25,673 nt of DNA from a virus. Below the pieces are notes generated by a model that was not told the origin of the DNA, made no database searches, and was given only the letters and a program-made list of their open reading frames with translations. Location of the stretch: IMG/VR virus record IMGVR_UViG_3300046516_000399, positions 1 to 25,673 of that record, one strand, 5' to 3'. Of the stretch, positions 14,896-20,754 are shown piece after piece. Position numbers and translations under genes: made by a program. Every line of letters begins with the position of its first letter. Positions within the stretch are counted from its first letter, which is position 1.

Positions 14896-15179
14896 TGGCT
14901 GCTCCCGAAGGTCCGGTGACTGAGTTCGCCCGGTGGCTCGAACGAGAGAACCTACGGCTGCACGGTCACGACAGGCACACCATCCAGCGTGTGCAGGCCA
15001 TGCTCGCTGAGTATGTCCCGTTCACCGCTCAGTTGTCGTGGGTCGGTCGGCCGAGACTGGTGGCTGCTCAGTACGAGGAGCGCATCTCCGAGCTGGAGGA
15101 GCAGCTTCGAGGTACGCAATCGGCGCTGGAGGCCGTCAGCAAGGGCGCGCAGTACACCCCGCCACGAGACTGGTCGTGA
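14895..15179 (+). CDS. Hypothetical coiled-coil protein, 94 aa
   Basis: TGATG overlap with the previous gene. Mostly helical, with a likely coiled coil at about residues 55-80 (YEERISELEEQLRGTQSALEA, written here as its repeating pattern of Leu/Ile and charged residues). No family is recognised. The last four bases overlap the next small gene. Confidence 0.72.
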   Translation: MAAPEGPVTEFARWLERENLRLHGHDRHTIQRVQAMLAEYVPFTAQLSWVGRPRLVAAQYEERISELEEQLRGTQSALEAVSKGAQYTPPRDWS

Positions 15180-15289
15180 ATGGCGGCCAAGGGTGCCGAC
15201 ACCCCGGCTGCACGCTCCCAGCGGGCCACACGGAGCCGCACCTGGGCTTCCTGGGCCAGGAGTGCGCCTGCCCCACCGGCACCGAGTAG
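15176..15289 (+). CDS. Small Cys/His-rich peptide, 37 aa
   Basis: A GTGA overlap (GTG 15176) begins a 37-residue peptide ending at TAG 15287-15289, just before the terminator. It has C-x4-C, then LPAGHTEPH, then C-x-C. The C-x4-C-x-LPAGH-x3-H pattern recurs in small actinobacterial and actinophage proteins and would bind one zinc ion. No function is known to me. Confidence 0.65.
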   Translation: MNGGQGCRHPGCTLPAGHTEPHLGFLGQECACPTGTE

Positions 15290-15304
15290 TCCTCCTCCAC
15301 GCAG

Positions 15305-15333
15305 AGAGCCCCGGCCAGTTCGGCCGGGGCTCT
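15305..15333. terminator. Bidirectional hairpin terminator between convergent operons
   Basis: AGAGCCCCGGCC and GGCCGGGGCTCT form a perfect 12-bp stem around AGTTC. It sits between the end of the rightward operon (15289) and the end of the leftward operon (15418), so it can serve both. A short TATTG follows on the + side. Confidence 0.85.
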
Positions 15334-15417
15334 GCTATTGGGTGGCTCGGTGGCTACCGCACGGGGACCTCCCTTCTCTCGTGAGTTCCCATCCTAGCCG
15401 ACCAGTTGCCTCCTCTG

Positions 15418-15684
15418 CTAGTTCGTGGGGCAGGGCTCCACGTCGTTGACGGTGCGGACCACGCACGTCGCTGTGCCGATCTGCACTCGAGCCGGTCGGT
15501 CGTTGCTCGGGTCGGGCGTGTTGCCCACGAGCACGAGGGCGACGAACATCAGGATCGCCACGATGGCTGCGATCAGGATACGCTTCGCCATCTGACGCCG
15601 TTTGATGGTACGCAGTACTTCGTACGTGACATCCTCCCAAATACCACTTAGGTTATCCACGATGACCAGAGCTTTGACGTACAA
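15418..15684 (-). CDS. Single-pass membrane protein, 88 aa
   Basis: The last gene of the leftward operon. TTG 15684 directly abuts the stop of the preceding gene and has an excellent GGAGGAGG site 8 bases upstream. ATG 15591 is an alternative start, giving 57 residues, but lacks a ribosome site. A basic stretch (TIKRRQMAKR) precedes one hydrophobic helix at about 35-54, implying an inside N-terminus and an outside C-terminus. The outer tail carries two Cys that could form a disulfide. The role is unknown; an envelope function such as superinfection exclusion is only a guess. Confidence 0.7.
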   Translation of the reverse strand: MYVKALVIVDNLSGIWEDVTYEVLRTIKRRQMAKRILIAAIVAILMFVALVLVGNTPDPSNDRPARVQIGTATCVVRTVNDVEPCPTN

Positions 15685-15840
15685 CTACTTCACCTCCTCC
15701 GGTGCTGGCTTCAGCCACGTCAGGCGCTTGCGCGGGTCCTTGGCCTTGGGGCACTGGTGACCCACCTCGTCGCTGGCGTGCACGGTCAGGTAGACCTTCG
15801 GGCACCCGTTCGGGCACACGAGCTTCAGCTCTGCCGCCAT
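15685..15840 (-). CDS. Small Cys/His-rich protein, 51 aa
   Basis: ATG 15840 shares one base with the stop of the upstream gene and its own TAG abuts the next gene's TTG. It has C-x3-C (CPNGC) followed by H and H-x-C (GHQC), a plausible zinc-binding site, then a basic segment (KAKDPRKRL). No family is recognised. Confidence 0.68.
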   Translation of the reverse strand: MAAELKLVCPNGCPKVYLTVHASDEVGHQCPKAKDPRKRLTWLKPAPEEVK

Positions 15841-16181
15841 CAGACGAACACCGACGTGGCACCGAAGGCGGAGTCGTGCGGGTTGAACACCTTGACGCCA
15901 TCCACCTCGATCTTCTCGTCAGCCTCGTGGCAGGCGAGGTAGTGGACGAGGCCACGGATGACCTTGACCGCCTCCTCGACCGTCTCGTAGTACGAGTCCA
16001 CGATGAGCACCCGGCACACGCTGAACTGCGCGCCCTCCTTGAATGTGTCGTCGGTGGTGCAGATGGCCTGGAGCACGCACTTGTCGGTGTGCTCGTAGTC
16101 GGCGATCTGCAAGGCGGCGAACGTGGTACCGGGGTATGTGACCCGCTCGCACACGTCGCCGAGGTAGATTGCCTTGGGCAT
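15840..16181 (-). CDS. Hypothetical protein, 113 aa
   Basis: The frame is open upstream to 16250, but ATG 16181 is preferred because AAGGAGACAGG lies directly before it and the longer version would run through the spacer hairpin. It has alternating strands and helices with four Cys scattered. No family is recognised. Confidence 0.75.
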   Translation of the reverse strand: MPKAIYLGDVCERVTYPGTTFAALQIADYEHTDKCVLQAICTTDDTFKEGAQFSVCRVLIVDSYYETVEEAVKVIRGLVHYLACHEADEKIEVDGVKVFNPHDSAFGATSVFV

Positions 16182-16218
16182 CCTGTCTCCTTGTCTCCGG
16201 GCTTCGATCGAGCGCCGG

Positions 16219-16253
16219 AGGAAGCACCCTAGCACACAGCCAAGGTGCAACCT
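16219..16253 (-). promoter_or_regulatory. Spacer hairpin copy A (UU/UU internal-loop family)
   Basis: On the transcribed strand: AGG, TT, GCACC, a long loop, GGTGC, TT, CCT. It begins 7 bases (GCCACGA) after the stop codon of the phosphoribosyltransferase gene. Inner stem 5 bp, outer stem AGG-CCT. Confidence 0.65.
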
Positions 16254-16260
16254 TCGTGGC

Positions 16261-16836
16261 TCAGGTCCAGCTCACTCCGTCCACGTTGCCCGTGACGGTA
16301 CTCACTTCGTTACTCCAAGGGTCGATCTCTGGCCGTACTTCCGGCGTTACGACTCCAGTCTCCAGCTTCCATCCACCCTCCTTGTGTCCGTATCCGTAGC
16401 GGTCGGCTCGCGCTTCCGTCGCTCCGACATCGAGCCAGGTTCCTTCCTGCTGGTACAGCCACGCACCGACGTACCGAGTGCCGTGGGAGGGCTGGCGGTA
16501 GCCCCACTCATCGAACGGTCCACGGAACGCTTCGACCACGGCGTTATGCACTCGTCGGAACGTCTTGCCGGAGTCCATCAGGTCATCTACGAACACCCAT
16601 CGCTCGCCGATCACACCTTCGATCGACCACGATGAGTGCGACCCGTCCTCGGGCTTGCGCACGACTGCCCACGTCACTCCGAACGCCTGGGCGAGTGTGG
16701 GGATCACGAGAGCCCCGGACAGCCCCGAGCCGACGATAGTGTCGAACTGGTGGTCACCCAGTCGCCCGTCGATGGCCTTTCGGACGATGCCCGCAGGGTC
16801 AAGTGCGCCCGCTGCGTACACGTTGCCAAACTCCAT
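16261..16836 (-). CDS. Phosphoribosyltransferase family protein
   Basis: A 191-residue type I phosphoribosyltransferase. The PRPP-binding loop is VFVDDLMDSGKT with D84, D85 and the SGKT turn at 89-92. The upstream VGSGLSGALVIP loop (35-46) and VVRKPEDGSH (58-67) match the PRPP and pyrophosphate loops. Such enzymes join a base to PRPP or act in salvage; the substrate hood, about 100-190, is not one I recognise. ATG 16836 has GAGGAG 8 bases upstream. It is the only well-known enzyme family in this half of the operon. Confidence 0.83.
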   Translation of the reverse strand: MEFGNVYAAGALDPAGIVRKAIDGRLGDHQFDTIVGSGLSGALVIPTLAQAFGVTWAVVRKPEDGSHSSWSIEGVIGERWVFVDDLMDSGKTFRRVHNAVVEAFRGPFDEWGYRQPSHGTRYVGAWLYQQEGTWLDVGATEARADRYGYGHKEGGWKLETGVVTPEVRPEIDPWSNEVSTVTGNVDGVSWT

Positions 16837-16872
16837 GACTTCTGCTCCTCTGTGTGCCGGTCTAAGCGCCGG

Positions 16873-16905
16873 AGGAAGGGCACCGGCTACGCCAGTGCCC
16901 AACCT
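16873..16905 (-). promoter_or_regulatory. Spacer hairpin copy B (UU/UU internal-loop family)
   Basis: On the transcribed strand: AGG, TT, GGGCACTGGC, GTA, GCCGGTGCCC, TT, CCT. The inner stem has 10 pairs (one G-T) and the outer stem is AGG-CCT. It begins 7 bases (GCCACGA) after the TAA of the 110-residue gene. Confidence 0.8.
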
Positions 16906-16912
16906 TCGTGGC

Positions 16913-17245
16913 TTAGGCGGGGTCAGCGGTGGCGAGGTCCTGGTCCAGGTTGGACTTGATGACCCTCGTTGCACTGGCAACCACGGTGGCGATGAGGGTG
17001 CGGGCGTCCCGCTCCTCGTCGCTCACGTCGTCCACGAGGAACGACAGATCGAGCACGGTGCCCAACGCCTCCACGATGTCGATGGAGTTGACGAGCGACT
17101 GCGCTTCCGCTGCGCTCACCGGGGCCTGCGAGAACTGCCGACCCTCGAAGGGCTCGGCCTGTCCTCCGACCGTGGTGCGTGCGTCGATCCCGGCCCGGAA
17201 CGCTTCCTGCTGCTTCCGTCGTGCTCCATTGTCGTATGCGTGCAT
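16913..17245 (-). CDS. Hypothetical protein, 110 aa
   Basis: ATG 17245 follows CAGGAGACACC. The first 25 residues are basic (ARRKQQEAFRAGIDAR) and the rest is helical and acidic, with two long amphipathic helices. No family is recognised. The gene is flanked on both sides by the spacer hairpins. Confidence 0.75.
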   Translation of the reverse strand: MHAYDNGARRKQQEAFRAGIDARTTVGGQAEPFEGRQFSQAPVSAAEAQSLVNSIDIVEALGTVLDLSFLVDDVSDEERDARTLIATVVASATRVIKSNLDQDLATADPA

Positions 17246-17281
17246 GGTGTCTCCTGTCTCCGTGCTCACGGTGAGCGCCGG

Positions 17282-17318
17282 GCGAAGTGCACGAGCCTAA
17301 CAGGTCCGTGCACAACGC
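17282..17318 (-). promoter_or_regulatory. Spacer hairpin copy C (UU/UU internal-loop family)
   Basis: On the transcribed strand: GCG, TT, GTGCACG, 13-base loop, CGTGCAC, TT, CGC. Compared with copies A and B the outer stem has changed on both sides (GCG-CGC instead of AGG-CCT). It begins 7 bases (GCCACGA) after a TGA. Confidence 0.8.
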
Positions 17319-17325
17319 TCGTGGC

Positions 17326-17790
17326 TCAGTCTCCCGTGTATCCGCCGGTCGGCCCGTTCGGGTCGCCGGTGCGGTCGTAGTGCCAGGCGATTGCCTGGTC
17401 GGTGTCGGTGAAGATGATGCCATCGAAGAACTGCTCAGGCTTGTCCCACTGAAGGCTGGCGTTTCCGTGGATACGGCGCACGACGTACCACTGGTAGTCC
17501 CGCTGGTAGACAGCGACGAGCTTCTGCGCTGCGTTGAGGCGCTGCTTTGTGGTCACGCTGCGGTAGCCACACGAATCGAGCACCACTCGCCCGTTCTTGC
17601 GCCACTGGACGATCAGATGCCCGTGAAGCAGCAGACCGAACCCCGGCGAGTCATCCGGGTGCACGATGAGACGGCACACCTTGGTATTGTTGGCAACGGT
17701 GGCGAGGTTGACTTGACCCTTGCCCTTGTCCTTGCCGTTGAGGAACCGTGCGGCATCGCCGTACGACTGGGGAAGATCACGTACAGTCAC
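17326..17790 (-). CDS. Conserved phage protein of unknown function, 154 aa
   Basis: GTG 17790 overlaps the stop of the 40-residue gene (GTGA). Residues about 30-85 follow a pattern seen in many actinophage proteins: VANNT, then a short strand pair, LLLHGHLIVQW, G-R-V-VLDSCGYRSVTTK-RLN. Its function is unknown. A C-terminal Gly/Pro-rich tail (GDPNGPTGGYTGD) follows. Confidence 0.8.
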   Translation of the reverse strand: MTVRDLPQSYGDAARFLNGKDKGKGQVNLATVANNTKVCRLIVHPDDSPGFGLLLHGHLIVQWRKNGRVVLDSCGYRSVTTKQRLNAAQKLVAVYQRDYQWYVVRRIHGNASLQWDKPEQFFDGIIFTDTDQAIAWHYDRTGDPNGPTGGYTGD

Positions 17791-17909
17791 TTGGACTCCT
17801 TGGGCTTCTGAACCGTGACCTTGACGCCACGGTTGCGCAGACGACGGGCCAGGCGGTCGATCTCCGCCTGTGTCGCCCTCGTCTGCGCCTTGTCTCCGAC
17901 GGTCGGCAT
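17787..17909 (-). CDS. Small basic helical protein, 40 aa
   Basis: ATG 17909 has GGAGGAG 8 bases upstream and the gene ends in a GTGA overlap with the next. The sequence is strongly basic (RLARRLRNRGVKVTVQKPK) and mostly helical, suggesting a nucleic-acid or partner-binding peptide. No family is recognised. The strong ribosome site and overlap support it despite its length. Confidence 0.7.
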   Translation of the reverse strand: MPTVGDKAQTRATQAEIDRLARRLRNRGVKVTVQKPKESK

Positions 17910-17950
17910 GACTACTGCTCCTCCTCGTAACCGGTCGCTCTAAGCTCCGG

Positions 17951-17980
17951 GCAGAGCGCACGCCGGAGCGTGCGCAATGC
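17951..17980 (-). promoter_or_regulatory. Spacer hairpin copy D (UU/UC internal-loop family)
   Basis: On the transcribed strand: GCA, TT, GCGCACGC, TCCG, GCGTGCGC, TC, TGC. The inner stem has 8 perfect pairs and the outer stem GCA-TGC is again compensated. It begins 7 bases (GCCACGA) after a TGA. This is the only copy with a TC instead of TT on the 3' side. Confidence 0.8.
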
Positions 17981-17987
17981 TCGTGGC

Positions 17988-18272
17988 TCAGATGCCGCCG
18001 CTGTGGTCGATCTCCTCGTAACCACAAGCGGCGCAGCGGGTGTCCACGTAGTAAACCTGCTCTTCTCCTCGTGACGGGCCGTACGTGATGCGTGATACTA
18101 GCGCACGAGCGCCACACGCCGGGCACCATTCGATGACGCCGATAAATAGCCGACCGGCGTTGTTCCTTTGTAGTGAGATAGTGGGGCGTAGCGTAAGCGT
18201 TACGCTGCCATCCTCACTCAGCTCGGCGCTACCGCTGCCGACCACGGTAAATGGTGACGGATTCTCGCACAC
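17988..18272 (-). CDS. Zinc-ribbon protein, 94 aa
   Basis: GTG 18272 has AGAGGAGG 8 bases upstream. After a beta-rich N-terminal half there are two knuckles, CPAC and CAAC, about 30 residues apart, which makes a zinc ribbon. Such domains are common in nucleic-acid-binding or adaptor proteins. The exact role is unknown. Confidence 0.75.
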   Translation of the reverse strand: MCENPSPFTVVGSGSAELSEDGSVTLTLRPTISLQRNNAGRLFIGVIEWCPACGARALVSRITYGPSRGEEQVYYVDTRCAACGYEEIDHSGGI

Positions 18273-18312
18273 GTCGTAATCCTCCTCTGATGGATGTCCC
18301 GCAAGACTGCGG

Positions 18313-18344
18313 GCGAAGTGCACCGGTCGCCCGATGCACAACGC
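18313..18344 (-). promoter_or_regulatory. Spacer hairpin copy E (UU/UU internal-loop family)
   Basis: On the transcribed strand: GCG, TT, GTGCATCGG, GCGA, CCGGTGCAC, TT, CGC. The inner stem has 9 pairs (one T-G). It begins 11 bases after the TAA of the 107-residue gene; the GCCACGA leader is replaced by a related GTGTGA. Confidence 0.8.
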
Positions 18345-18355
18345 TCACACTCCTG

Positions 18356-18679
18356 TTAGGAGTACAGCTCCGACTCCGCAGCGGTAACAGCGATAGCATC
18401 CTGCTGATACCTGATGCACAGCGTGTGCAGAGCGGTACGGAAGGGTAACCATGCGAAACGGTCGTCGGCGAAGAACGCAAGACACCCGGCCTCCTCCTCC
18501 TTACCCTCCCACGTTCCGCACCCGGTACCGTCGAAGTGCACACTGCCGCCGCACTCCTCCGCCACGCTGCGCAGCTCGTGACGAAACTCTCCCCATTCCC
18601 ACTGGGTCAGCTCGTCGCCGACCTTGACCGAGTACCGGCCGCCGATGGTGCGCCCGAAACCTAGCGTTACGTTGTCCAC
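18356..18679 (-). CDS. Hypothetical protein, 107 aa
   Basis: GTG 18679 is chosen because GGAGGAG then sits 5 bases upstream; GTG 18685 would leave no spacing. The first twelve bases (GTGGACAACGTA) match the start of the 47-residue gene upstream apart from the first letter. The protein mixes strands and helices, has three Cys, and is not recognised. Confidence 0.73.
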   Translation of the reverse strand: MDNVTLGFGRTIGGRYSVKVGDELTQWEWGEFRHELRSVAEECGGSVHFDGTGCGTWEGKEEEAGCLAFFADDRFAWLPFRTALHTLCIRYQQDAIAVTAAESELYS

Positions 18680-18699
18680 GTTCACTCCTCCTCGTCACT

Positions 18700-18732
18700 G
18701 CCACCCTAGTGGGTGGCACGCCGGTAGTGCAA
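18700..18732 (-). promoter_or_regulatory. Degenerate spacer hairpin copy F plus a second hairpin
   Basis: Directly after the TAG of the 47-residue gene comes TTGCAC, a 7-base loop and GTGC, which keeps the TT and the GCAC-GTGC core of the family but no outer stem. It is followed by a separate perfect hairpin, GCCACCC-ACTA-GGGTGGC (18700-18717). It is either a decayed family member or a replacement. Confidence 0.5.
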
Positions 18733-18876
18733 CTACTGAGCCTCCTCGCACCGGTATGCTCTGGCGATGTCGTCGCCGGTCGGGATGTTGAGCACTAGGG
18801 CCTCCTCTGCGGACTCCTCCGCCCGTCGAGCCTCCCAGTAGTCCACGCTGCTGATGATCCGTTCTACGTTGTCCAT
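18733..18876 (-). CDS. Small acidic protein, 47 aa
   Basis: ATG 18876 has AAGGAG 6 bases upstream, 11 bases after the stop of the glycosylase-like gene. It is a short, helical, Glu/Ala-rich protein (ARRAEESAEEALV). It shares its first codons with the gene at 18679. No family is recognised. Confidence 0.65.
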   Translation of the reverse strand: MDNVERIISSVDYWEARRAEESAEEALVLNIPTGDDIARAYRCEEAQ

Positions 18877-18887
18877 TGCTCTCCTTG

Positions 18888-19532
18888 TCATAGTGTGAAG
18901 GTCAGTTGATCTTGCGCCCGATCCCGTGCCGCCCATCCGGGTGCAGTCTCGTTGCGCCACTGGAGCCACGTAGCGGCTTGTACGACGTGCGGAGCGAGTC
19001 CGAGCGCCGATGCTGCGCACCGGTACGCATCGGCCACGTAGTCGTAGACTCCGACTCGCTCCAGTACCTTCCTTTCCCGATTAGTGAGCGTGCGCCCGAG
19101 CGCCACGGCTACAGCGTGCCGGTCTACGCAAACGGTAAACCAATCGGCGAAAGGCTCGGCGATTAGTGCAAAGAAAGCCCGCACTTTCCGGCCGCCTAGA
19201 ACGCTATCGGGAGTCTCCCCATCGACTAGTATTGCGTTCGCTCGTCGGCAGAATAGCCGAGTATGACCACTGGCATTATCGTCCGCATACGCACGCTTAG
19301 CGAGACGGACGTTTAGGTCCCATGATGTTTGCGGGGAGAGTGCCGCAATCACTCCGGCGGCACGAGCTGGGGCCTCGGGGTCAAGCTCGCACGCTACGTG
19401 GTGCGCATCGGCATACCATGCCGCGCCCGAGTCCCGAACGTGGTCACTCGCACGCTCCCACGTAGCGAGAATGTGACCCACGAGCGTGGGCAAGTCTGCG
19501 CCAAGCGTGACGCTAGGGTGCTGCGCAGTCAT
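18888..19532 (-). CDS. Conserved phage protein, possible DNA-glycosylase-like fold (DUF7178-like)
   Basis: A 214-residue, mostly helical protein. Recognisable blocks are AAWYADAHHVA (about 38-48), GVIAALSPQTSWDLN, VLGGRKVRAFFALI, and VCVDRHAVAVALGR, followed by VQAATWLQWR. They resemble a family found in many actinophages that I associate with DUF7178 and with HhH-GPD DNA-glycosylase-like folds; the Asp in VDRHA would be the candidate catalytic residue. This assignment is by pattern memory, not a search. The start overlaps the stop of the 53-residue gene (ATGA). Base use (CTA, CGA, ATA codons) is looser than in the replication genes. Confidence 0.7.
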   Translation of the reverse strand: MTAQHPSVTLGADLPTLVGHILATWERASDHVRDSGAAWYADAHHVACELDPEAPARAAGVIAALSPQTSWDLNVRLAKRAYADDNASGHTRLFCRRANAILVDGETPDSVLGGRKVRAFFALIAEPFADWFTVCVDRHAVAVALGRTLTNRERKVLERVGVYDYVADAYRCAASALGLAPHVVQAATWLQWRNETAPGWAARDRAQDQLTFTL

Positions 19533-19690
19533 GCCGACACCTCGAGGAGTAGTTCGGCGATTCGACGGTCAAGGTCGAATGAGGCGAACGCTTGACGGAG
19601 TGCACCGCTCTCGCAGTCGGCACGATGCGGGGCGTCCGCACCTCGCCCACACTCACGGCAGATGCTCCGCTGCTCTGTCTGGTCAGTCAT
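19529..19690 (-). CDS. Small Cys-rich protein, 53 aa
   Basis: ATG 19690 follows AAGGAC and the gene ends in an ATGA overlap with the glycosylase-like gene. C-x2-C (CREC) followed by H-x3-C (HRADC) is a likely single zinc site; the C-terminal half is a helix. Coupling to the next gene suggests a partner role. No family is recognised. Confidence 0.68.
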   Translation of the reverse strand: MTDQTEQRSICRECGRGADAPHRADCESGALRQAFASFDLDRRIAELLLEVSA

Positions 19691-19715
19691 GGTCAGTCCT
19701 TGTGGTCGAATCGGT

Positions 19716-19751
19716 CTAGGAAGCGCACCGGCGAACCGGTGCGCAACCTAG
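19716..19751 (-). promoter_or_regulatory. Spacer hairpin copy G (UU/UU internal-loop family, most complete)
   Basis: On the transcribed strand: CTAGG, TT, GCGCACCGG, TTCG, CCGGTGCGC, TT, CCTAG. The outer stem has 5 pairs, the inner 9, and the loop is a UUCG-type tetraloop. It begins 5 bases after the TGA of the 109-residue gene. It is the best-formed copy and the first encountered in the operon. Confidence 0.88.
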
Positions 19752-19756
19752 GCCGG

Positions 19757-20086
19757 TCAGGCTCGGGAAATGGAGCGGATCGACGCCAGTGGGTACGTGG
19801 CGTGGATTGTGCCGTCCCGAGTGCCGCACTCGATACGGTCGGACCAGATGGTGTGGATGTACGCACGAGGGGCCGTTGCTCCGCCATGTAGCGTGATGCG
19901 GTAGGGCCGAAATCCCCCGTAGACCAGACGATCCACGTCGTCTGCGCTGATCTGATCGTCTCCGCTCACTGTCACGCTCAGCGTCTCTCCGCCTGGCGCG
20001 GGCGGCACCGGCTCCGCCCAGTAATTCTCCGCCGCTTGCTCCGCCTGGTCGTAGGTCGGACTCTGATGCTTCGCAATCTCAGCCAT
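19757..20086 (-). CDS. Hypothetical protein, 109 aa
   Basis: ATG 20086 with AAGGAGG four bases upstream; a longer frame to 20140 has no ribosome site. Residues 1-30 are polar and helical, then a beta-rich domain follows (LSVTVSGDD, YRITLHGG, YIHTIW, TIHATY). The 12 bases CGACCACAAGGA before its start are repeated before the gene at 19690. No family is recognised. Confidence 0.78.
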   Translation of the reverse strand: MAEIAKHQSPTYDQAEQAAENYWAEPVPPAPGGETLSVTVSGDDQISADDVDRLVYGGFRPYRITLHGGATAPRAYIHTIWSDRIECGTRDGTIHATYPLASIRSISRA

Positions 20087-20151
20087 CGGGCCTCCTTGTG
20101 GTCGGGACGCAGCTTGCGCCATGCGCTCAGTATCATCCACGAGCGACCAGA

Positions 20152-20157
20152 AGTGTA
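20152..20157 (-). promoter_or_regulatory. Candidate -10 box for the main leftward operon
   Basis: TACACT on the minus strand, 65 bases before ATG 20086, in a gap of 81 bases. It matches the -10 boxes elsewhere but is followed by TC, not GG, and I see no -35 box. It may be chance. Confidence 0.3.
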
Positions 20158-20167
20158 GTAGGGCAAA

Positions 20168-20434
20168 CTAGGACAGAGTGATATTTCCCAGTGAGCCGAC
20201 CCACACTAGCGCCACCCTACGGCTCGAAGCGGTCACGATGCGGCCGACGGTAGACCGTACCACTACTAGCGCCACGGCTCGGCGCAGCGCATACGATCGA
20301 CCGCCGATGAGCGCCGCTCCCATCTGTCTCGCCCACCTACTGCCACGAGCGTGCTCAAGGATCACCACGAGCAGACAGAGCGCCAGAGCGTGGGAACCTC
20401 CGCCCGTGAGTGCGCCACGCTGCGCATGATTCAC
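20168..20434 (-). CDS. Small membrane-associated protein, 88 aa
   Basis: GTG 20434 has AAAGGAG 6 bases upstream. A hydrophobic stretch (ALALCLLVVILEHA) near residues 16-29 and a second (VALVVV, later VALVWVG) suggest membrane contact, separated by a basic segment. The stretch GTGGCGCTAGT is duplicated inside the gene (complement at 20204-20214 and 20265-20275). No family is recognised. Confidence 0.55.
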   Translation of the reverse strand: MNHAQRGALTGGGSHALALCLLVVILEHARGSRWARQMGAALIGGRSYALRRAVALVVVRSTVGRIVTASSRRVALVWVGSLGNITLS

Positions 20435-20446
20435 TGTCCGCTCCTT

Positions 20447-20641
20447 TCATTGCGCAGTGAATCGTGCCGCAGAGTGAACGTTGTCGCCGTGAGTGTGCGC
20501 CATCGAATGAGCGGGCGTCAGTGTGCCCACCACTACGTACGTATGTTCGATCGACGTTGCGAGCGCAATGATCTGTTCGAGAGCGTGCGCGGCTGAGCGC
20601 GGCCGACTCGACTCGTCACGACCCCGGCGGGGGCGCAGCAT
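20447..20641 (-). CDS. Possible small basic protein, 64 aa
   Basis: ATG 20641 to a TGA that is embedded in the next gene's ribosome site (TGAAAGGAG), the tight spacing expected of a real upstream gene. Basic N-terminus (MLRPRRGRDESSRPR), then a helix and His-rich segment. No ribosome site is visible before it, so it is either leaderless or not a gene. It would be the first gene of the leftward operon. Confidence 0.45.
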   Translation of the reverse strand: MLRPRRGRDESSRPRSAAHALEQIIALATSIEHTYVVVGTLTPAHSMAHTHGDNVHSAARFTAQ

Positions 20642-20722
20642 GGTTCCATCTGAACTACCCGATGGCAGCGAGCACCAAATCTAGCTAGGGGTACAAATCG
20701 GACATCACGTCAGTACGACAGA

Positions 20723-20737
20723 ACATCGCTGGGAGCC
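20723..20737 (+). repeat. Operator-like 15-mer, copy 2
   Basis: ACATCGCTGGGAGCC, identical to 5317-5331. Here it spans about -38 to -24 of the promoter whose -10 box is at 20749, the usual place for a repressor or activator site. Confidence 0.5.
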
Positions 20738-20748
20738 TATGTTCGTCG

Positions 20749-20754
20749 TACACT
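20749..20754 (+). promoter_or_regulatory. -10 box (TACACTGG) for the rightward operon at 20781
   Basis: TACACT followed by GGGAG, with expected start near 20761 and a normal AAGGAG ribosome site at 20769-20774 before ATG 20781. No clear -35 box. The 15-mer at 20723 lies just upstream. Confidence 0.55.

Noticed and set aside
16219-19751. The repeated spacer hairpins as a CRISPR array
   Set aside because: The repeats flank full genes hundreds of bases long, vary in sequence, and have no short unique spacers or cas1/cas2.
16219-19751. The spacer hairpins as integron attC sites
   Set aside because: The layout (inverted repeat just after each stop) is alike, but the RYYYAAC and GTTRRRY core boxes are not kept in the set; only copy B happens to contain GTTGGGC. 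No integron integrase is present.
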